A stretch of 64,000 bases of DNA, taken from Vitis vinifera (lineage: Eukaryota; Streptophyta; Magnoliopsida; Vitales; Vitaceae). The translations under genes were made by a program, and so were the position numbers. Shown here piece after piece: positions 58,709-64,000 of the stretch. The stretch lies in the NCBI RefSeq assembly GCF_030704535.1, contig NC_081821.1:7455001-7519000 (forward strand), written 5' to 3'. The notes beneath the pieces were generated by a model. It searched no databases, had not been told where the DNA came from, and saw nothing but the letters and a program-made list of their open reading frames with translations. Position 1 is the first letter of the stretch. Each line of letters opens with the position of its first letter.

Positions 58709-60061
58709 ATGGGTCTAGATAATTTTACAACTCAGAAGAGAACTGGAGCTGGAATCCCCACCACCAACGGCAGACCGGCCGGCGGCCGGCTTTCCGGCTT
58801 ACCACGTGGCCGCCAGATTCACAAGACCTTCAACAACATCAAGATCACAATTCTCTGCGGATTCGTCACCATTCTCGTCCTCCGCGGCACCATAGGCGTG
58901 GGCAACCTCGGCGGCTCTGGAGGTGAAGTCGAGAATCAAAACCTAATTGAAGAGACAAATCGCATTTTGGCTGAGATCCGATCCGACGGCGATCCCACCG
59001 ATCCCGATGACCCTGCGGAGTCTGAGATCAATCCCAACGTCACCTACACTCTCGGCCCCAAAATTACGAATTGGAATGAGGAACGGAAGGTATGGCTTGA
59101 TCGGAACCCTGAATTCCCAAATTTTGTGAATGGTAAAGCTCGAATCTTGCTCGTAACTGGTTCACCACCGAATCCGTGTGATAACCCAATTGGGGATCAC
59201 TATTTGCTGAAATCAATCAAGAACAAGATTGATTATTGCAGGATTCATGGAATTGAGATAGTGTACAATATGGCTCATCTTGATAAGGAACTAGCTGGTT
59301 ATTGGGCAAAATTGCCGTTGATTCGGCGGTTAATGTTATCACATCCCGAAGTGGAGTGGATTTGGTGGATGGACAGTGATGCGTTGTTTACAGATATGGT
59401 TTTTGAGATACCTCTGTCCAAGTATGATAATTATAATTTGGTTGTACATGGGTACCCTGATTTGATGTTTAATCAGAAATCTTGGATTGCTTTGAATACG
59501 GGTAGTTTTTTGTTTCGGAACTGTCAGTGGTCATTGGATTTGCTTGATGCCTGGGCGCCAATGGGACCAAAGGGTCCGATAAGAGATGAGGCAGGGAAGA
59601 TTTTGACAGCGAATTTGAAGGGGAGGCCGGCATTTGAGGCAGATGATCAGTCTGCATTGATATACTTGTTGATTTCAAAGAAGGATGAGTGGATGGATAA
59701 GGTGTTTCTTGAGAACTCTTATTATTTACACGGGTATTGGGCTGGATTGGTAGATCGCTACGAAGAGATGATTGAAAAGTACCATCCAGGATTAGGTGAT
59801 GAGAGGTGGCCATTTGTGACCCATTTTGTGGGTTGCAAGCCTTGTGGAAGCTATGGGGATTACCCTGTTGAGAGGTGTCTGCGCAGCATGGAGAGGGCCT
59901 TCAATTTTGCAGACAATCAGGTGCTTAAGCTGTATGGGTTTAGGCATAGGGGCTTGTTGAGCCCTAAGATCAAGAGGATCAGGAACGAGACAGCTACTCC
60001 ATTGGAGTTCGTAGATCAGTTTGATATACGGCGTCCAGAGCATGGGGGACACAGCCTATGA
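58709..60061 (+). CDS. XXT5: Xyloglucan 6-xylosyltransferase, XXT5-like (GT34)
   Basis: Adds alpha-1,6-xylose to the glucan backbone of xyloglucan in the Golgi. A single exon of 450 aa from ATG 58709; the ORF opens earlier at TTG, but that lacks an ATG. Order: short basic cytosolic tail with GRQIHKTFNN, membrane anchor at about 44-63 (type II protein), stem, and GT34 catalytic domain. Landmarks are LLVTGSPPNPCDNPIGDHYL, WWMDSDALF with the DxD pair Asp222/Asp224, HGYPDLMFNQKSWIALNTGS, FEADDQSALIYLL and WPFVTHFVGCKPCGSYGDYP. XXT5-type proteins act in complex with XXT1/2. Intronless layout and length fit the family. Among XXT3/4/5 I chose XXT5 from the N-terminal stretch; the exact paralogue is not certain. 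Confidence 0.95.
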   Translation: MGLDNFTTQKRTGAGIPTTNGRPAGGRLSGLPRGRQIHKTFNNIKITILCGFVTILVLRGTIGVGNLGGSGGEVENQNLIEETNRILAEIRSDGDPTDPDDPAESEINPNVTYTLGPKITNWNEERKVWLDRNPEFPNFVNGKARILLVTGSPPNPCDNPIGDHYLLKSIKNKIDYCRIHGIEIVYNMAHLDKELAGYWAKLPLIRRLMLSHPEVEWIWWMDSDALFTDMVFEIPLSKYDNYNLVVHGYPDLMFNQKSWIALNTGSFLFRNCQWSLDLLDAWAPMGPKGPIRDEAGKILTANLKGRPAFEADDQSALIYLLISKKDEWMDKVFLENSYYLHGYWAGLVDRYEEMIEKYHPGLGDERWPFVTHFVGCKPCGSYGDYPVERCLRSMERAFNFADNQVLKLYGFRHRGLLSPKIKRIRNETATPLEFVDQFDIRRPEHGGHSL

Positions 60062-61340
60062 AAAACCATTTTCAGTAGGTAATGTAATTTCTCAGTTAAA
60101 ATGCAGATTTCCATTCGATAACAGTTCAGAGTTTAAGTTGGTTCTGTTGTTCTGTTGCCATGTGACTCCTTTTAAAGAGAGGAGGAATAGAATTCTTTTA
60201 TTAACTTACAATTTTATTTCTGCTATGTTTGAACTATCTGAGAAGTAGTAGTAGTATTTATCAACACACTATTGTTTTTGCCTTTTCTACGGTGTCCTTT
60301 TCCCATGGCTATAGCTTTTGATAACAATGAAACATTACTTTTCTGTATTGTAACTTTTTTCTGTTTCAAAGAATGATTTGATAATGTTTACTTGACAGGC
60401 TGAGCATACTTATTTTTGTCTCAATTTTAGTTTTGAATGGAACTTTTCTCTACCCATTCCATGAGAAGTTCTTGTATTGGACCTACAATTTTTAAACCTT
60501 CTTCTTAGGCTTCTCAACTTATCACTAGTCCCACATGTATTTGTCATGTAATCTAACACTGCCAAACATTATATCACCAATTAATCCTTTAAATTTGATG
60601 CTTACCTTTAAATTTGATGCTTAAGCCATCTCTCTGAGCTCTCTCTTGCATTCCACCAAGGGTGCTTGCTTTTGACAACACTATTCTGCATTATTTTCTC
60701 CATGATTTCATGATATACAGATAGATTCCCATGTGACTGAAATGACCATATTTCTATGATTCCATCGGGTACAGATTGATTATCTTATACCCATTGCCCC
60801 CTGTTGATAGTCCCTTCTACTTAGAAGTGTTCCCTGATCCGATCCTGTATTACATGAGCATCAAAGTGATTCTTTTCACCTCCAAAAATTCTGTATGGCA
60901 TTTTAAATTGTACAATGATTGCGTATATTCCACCTAACTTTTGAATCATTTCAGTAGTTAGACCCTTGTAGGCCAGGGACTGACGATGCATGGTTTGATA
61001 TTTAGCAGCATCCAGTGCACAGGAGCAGTGGACTGCTGAGTTTGTGAATGAACCATCTTCAATGTGCTAAAATGTGGATAATGCCATTCTCAATTAAACG
61101 GATATTTCAATTTGATAACAGTTTTAAGTATAATCTGTCGACTTGGTACTGCTGATGAGAAGGCGGAGATCGTAACTTTCTTTTCCACAGAGGACCACCC
61201 CCCATATTCACAAAACCCCAACCTTGACCCTGGTGGGATTTGACTCAGGTCTCTGGTATGGCTACTAGTTGTAGCACAATTCCTTTATCAACTTAGACTG
61301 TCTTCCTGCTATGTTTAAATTGAGTAAATCATGGGGTTGT
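60062..61340 (+). repeat. Downstream flank with a diverged tandem duplication
   Basis: About 60090-60250 and 61080-61325 share TCTCARTTAAA, ATTTCCATTYGATAACAGTT-like and AATTCTTTATCAACTTA..CTGCTATGTTTRAA in order, about 1 kb apart. The first lies in the expected 3' untranslated region of the xylosyltransferase. No gene is supported. Confidence 0.7.
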
Positions 61341-64000
61341 CATTCCTGTAATACGAAGTCTTCATACCACACCCACCCCACCACCCAGTTCTGCTCTCGG
61401 TCACTGTGATAATCAGAATTCTTTATTTTATTTAAGAACCTATGGGAATTCTTTTATCTCTTGTGCCACACAAATCGCCTCGTAGATCATTAACATGAAA
61501 TGAAAGAAATAGATTATGGTGAAAAATGTTTGAAATGAAATTAACCTGCTGTCGAGCACCCACTATAGCCAACCTTGGTTTAAAGTTTAAATGGTAATTT
61601 CTGCGGAGCTAATTTAAGTCCATATCGTTTTAATGACAATGGGTTTCTTTCACCTTCCCCGGGTTGCAATTTTTCATTACACAACAGGATGATTGTCCAT
61701 ACCACCGGCTCTGCCATAGTTTCTTAGTTGTATTGCCCATACCACCTTTTTCCTTTTTTTTTTGGCTTAAAGCGTTAAGGGGAAATGATTGTGTACTCAA
61801 ACAGTCACATGCACAAACAATGGCAGTTGTTGAAAATTTTGAGGCAAAGTGTCTCAGAAAGATGGAAAAAGATAGAAAGCAAAATGAAAGGAAAAGAGAA
61901 GTTTCTTTTAAAGCTTAGTTTTCATTTTTCATGTAAAGTGTAAATAATTTGAAAATATATAATTTTAATTAATTTTTTTTTCTTTTATGCAAAAAATTAA
62001 AAAAAAAATTGAAATTGGCATTTAAAGTTAATAAATTAGATTCCTAAAACTTATTTCATTTTATTTTTTTCTTTTCTATTAAAAAATTAAATAATTTAAA
62101 AATACATAAACTTTAAATTAATTTAAATTATATTTATTTTAAACAAGAGAAAGGAAACCTTTGTGTGTTTTTTTTTTCCACGTTGTACCGAAAACCAACT
62201 ATAGCATAAAATTAAATCATTCCAAGCCCATATCCAGAAGTGGAAGCAAGATGGGAGAGTGGCTGTCAATTATGGTTGCATTATTGGGTGGATTAAGAAG
62301 CATGGTTAGGTGTCCATTCTCTCTAGAGTTTGTTGGGTGCTGCCGCTGTCATCTAGTTGGCATGGTAGAGAAGTTGGGAAAACGCCTCTGTTGTGCTTTG
62401 CTGTTACAAGGGCTTCACTAAATTTCATGTTTTTGTGTCTTTGCTTTTCACTTTCCCTGATAAGAAAAAACTACCCAAAAATTAAAAAATAAATAAAATG
62501 AAATGATTTTCAAAAGGGTTGAAAATGTTTTCTAATGCTTGAAAACTTTTTATTATTATTATATAAAATTAAGTGTTTAATCAATTCTAAAAAAATATCA
62601 AAATTTATTTCAAATGATTTTTAGACAATCACTTAATAGATAATTTTTTTAAAAAAAAAAACCATTCTTATAATACAATAGTTGCACCCAAAACACCATC
62701 AAAGTTTTTTTTTCTAATTTGCATCTAAAAAAAGTTAATTCTTTTAAGTGTCTTTAAAAGAAAGCATTATCTTATGTACAAAAACATTTTTATTAAAAAC
62801 ACTTTCAAATATATCCTATATATTTTTAGTTAACTAATGAGAGACTACTTCAGGTCTGGTTTTTTCTGTTCTGGATGAGATATGGACAAGAAAATTGTTG
62901 CATCGTAAAGAAAAATTGGGAAGAAGATCATAGCTCAATCTCTGGGATTGAATATAAAATCCCATGTCTGAACTCTGAAATGTGTCTGAGCATGTATGCT
63001 TCACTAGGTTTCCGACTCCAGAGGATTGTTTCACTGACATCCAATGGATATTTGCCCCTATTTGTGTTCCCCTCCACTAAATTTAAGGCAGTCCTAAGCT
63101 ACGATCATATCATGTTTAACCCAACATTAGATTATGGATCATTTTTCATACCCCATTCAAATTATATTTATGTTTTTCATTTCAGTGTAAGATTATTGGC
63201 CAATCGATGGGGTAGTTAACAGATTGAAAAGAGTTCATCTTAGCATTCAAAATAAAATAGCATCCTTCATGGCAGGGATCAATTATAGAGAATAGAACCA
63301 AACTGAAAATTCTAGTTCATAATGGCAAAGGTCCTGTTTGGGAATTAATGGAACTATTTGGTAACTATTTTTTACAACAGTTTTTAAATTTTCAGTATAA
63401 TTAATTGTGGAAATTTAACCTGGATATTAGATAATTTAAGGCTATGGTTGGTTCTGAAACATGGTAAGCTAAGAAGAAAAGAATACTGAAAGAATGTCTA
63501 TATGTGCTTAAAAATGGCTTTATTGGACGATATGATCCATGTCTTTCCATGAAACACAAGAAGCAAAACAAACGTGTAGGGCTCTGGTGGATGAGCTGAT
63601 TATCATTGATATTATAGATTATGAAGGAGGAATGAAATTGATACCTCTAACCAATTCTTGAAGAACCAACATCCCAAAAGCACACTTGAAATCTCATCAG
63701 TTTTGTACAATGTGTTTCACCTACCTCCTGAAAGGAAATTGTATTCAAAATCATCACAACAAATATACCAAGAAATATAGCAAATTGGCATTGCTTAAAT
63801 AATATATATCAATGTTGAAGCACAAAATATTTGACTCAGATGTAATGAAAATCAGAAATGACAGGAAATTCCATTCACAAAAGCAAATAGTTGTATGAAT
63901 CATAGGCATCTCAAGAATCCTTTTCAGATTTCATCAAACTTCAAGCATAATTCACACAAAAGAACAGGCACCCTCCTGTCTAACGCACAATGCACTCATT
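61341..64000. other. Intergenic tail, nothing supported
   Basis: AT-rich with A-runs. Frames at 61664-61918, 62161-62421 and 62875-63219 lack motifs and start context. The last 300 bases resemble 3'-UTR on either strand, so another gene may lie beyond the window. Confidence 0.5.

Overview
The window is plant nuclear DNA: low GC with A/T tracts and microsatellites, spliced genes with GT..AG introns, and nested LTR retrotransposons, LINEs and a Mutator-type element. The gene set (a TOC1/PRR1 clock gene, a VTI1-type Qb-SNARE, a GT34 xylosyltransferase) fits a woody eudicot, and the overall look suggests grapevine (Vitis). The species call is inference.

Three genes look intact. (1) A TOC1/PRR1 pseudo-response regulator on +, six coding exons from 35978 to 41644, 553 codons, with an evening element, two CCA1-type sites and a G-box upstream. 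(2) A VTI1-like SNARE on -, five exons from 56799 down to 44056, 221 codons. Its fourth intron is about 9.4 kb and holds a 7.2 kb chromovirus. (3) A single-exon xyloglucan xylosyltransferase (XXT5-like), 58709-60061 on +.

The left half (1-33 kb) is mainly fossils and mobile DNA. Two degenerate, intron-containing copies of the TOC1 5' half lie upstream of the real gene in the same orientation (copy A near 1.25-1.97 kb, copy B 26.65-33.22 kb). Between them are a PPR pseudogene (5.7-9.7 kb) split by a 2982-bp Mutator-like element with perfect TIRs and a 9-bp target duplication, a LINE fragment, and an unidentified broken gene at about 24-25.8 kb. The Mutator element carries what looks like an EDR4-type gene fragment (Pack-MULE). 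A 10.4-kb Tat-type Ty3/gypsy element (10072-20463) has a crippled gag-pol but an apparently intact spliced gene on the opposite strand. A 4.8-kb Ty1/copia element (27664-32447) sits inside a tandem repeat in intron 1 of TOC1 copy B and is nearly intact apart from one in-frame stop.

The right half (34-64 kb) holds the working genes. Their introns and flanks contain local tandem duplications, a near-perfect 95-bp-arm palindrome and a LINE nested inside the chromovirus LTR. No rRNA or tRNA gene or CRISPR array was seen. The last 2.7 kb show no supported feature.
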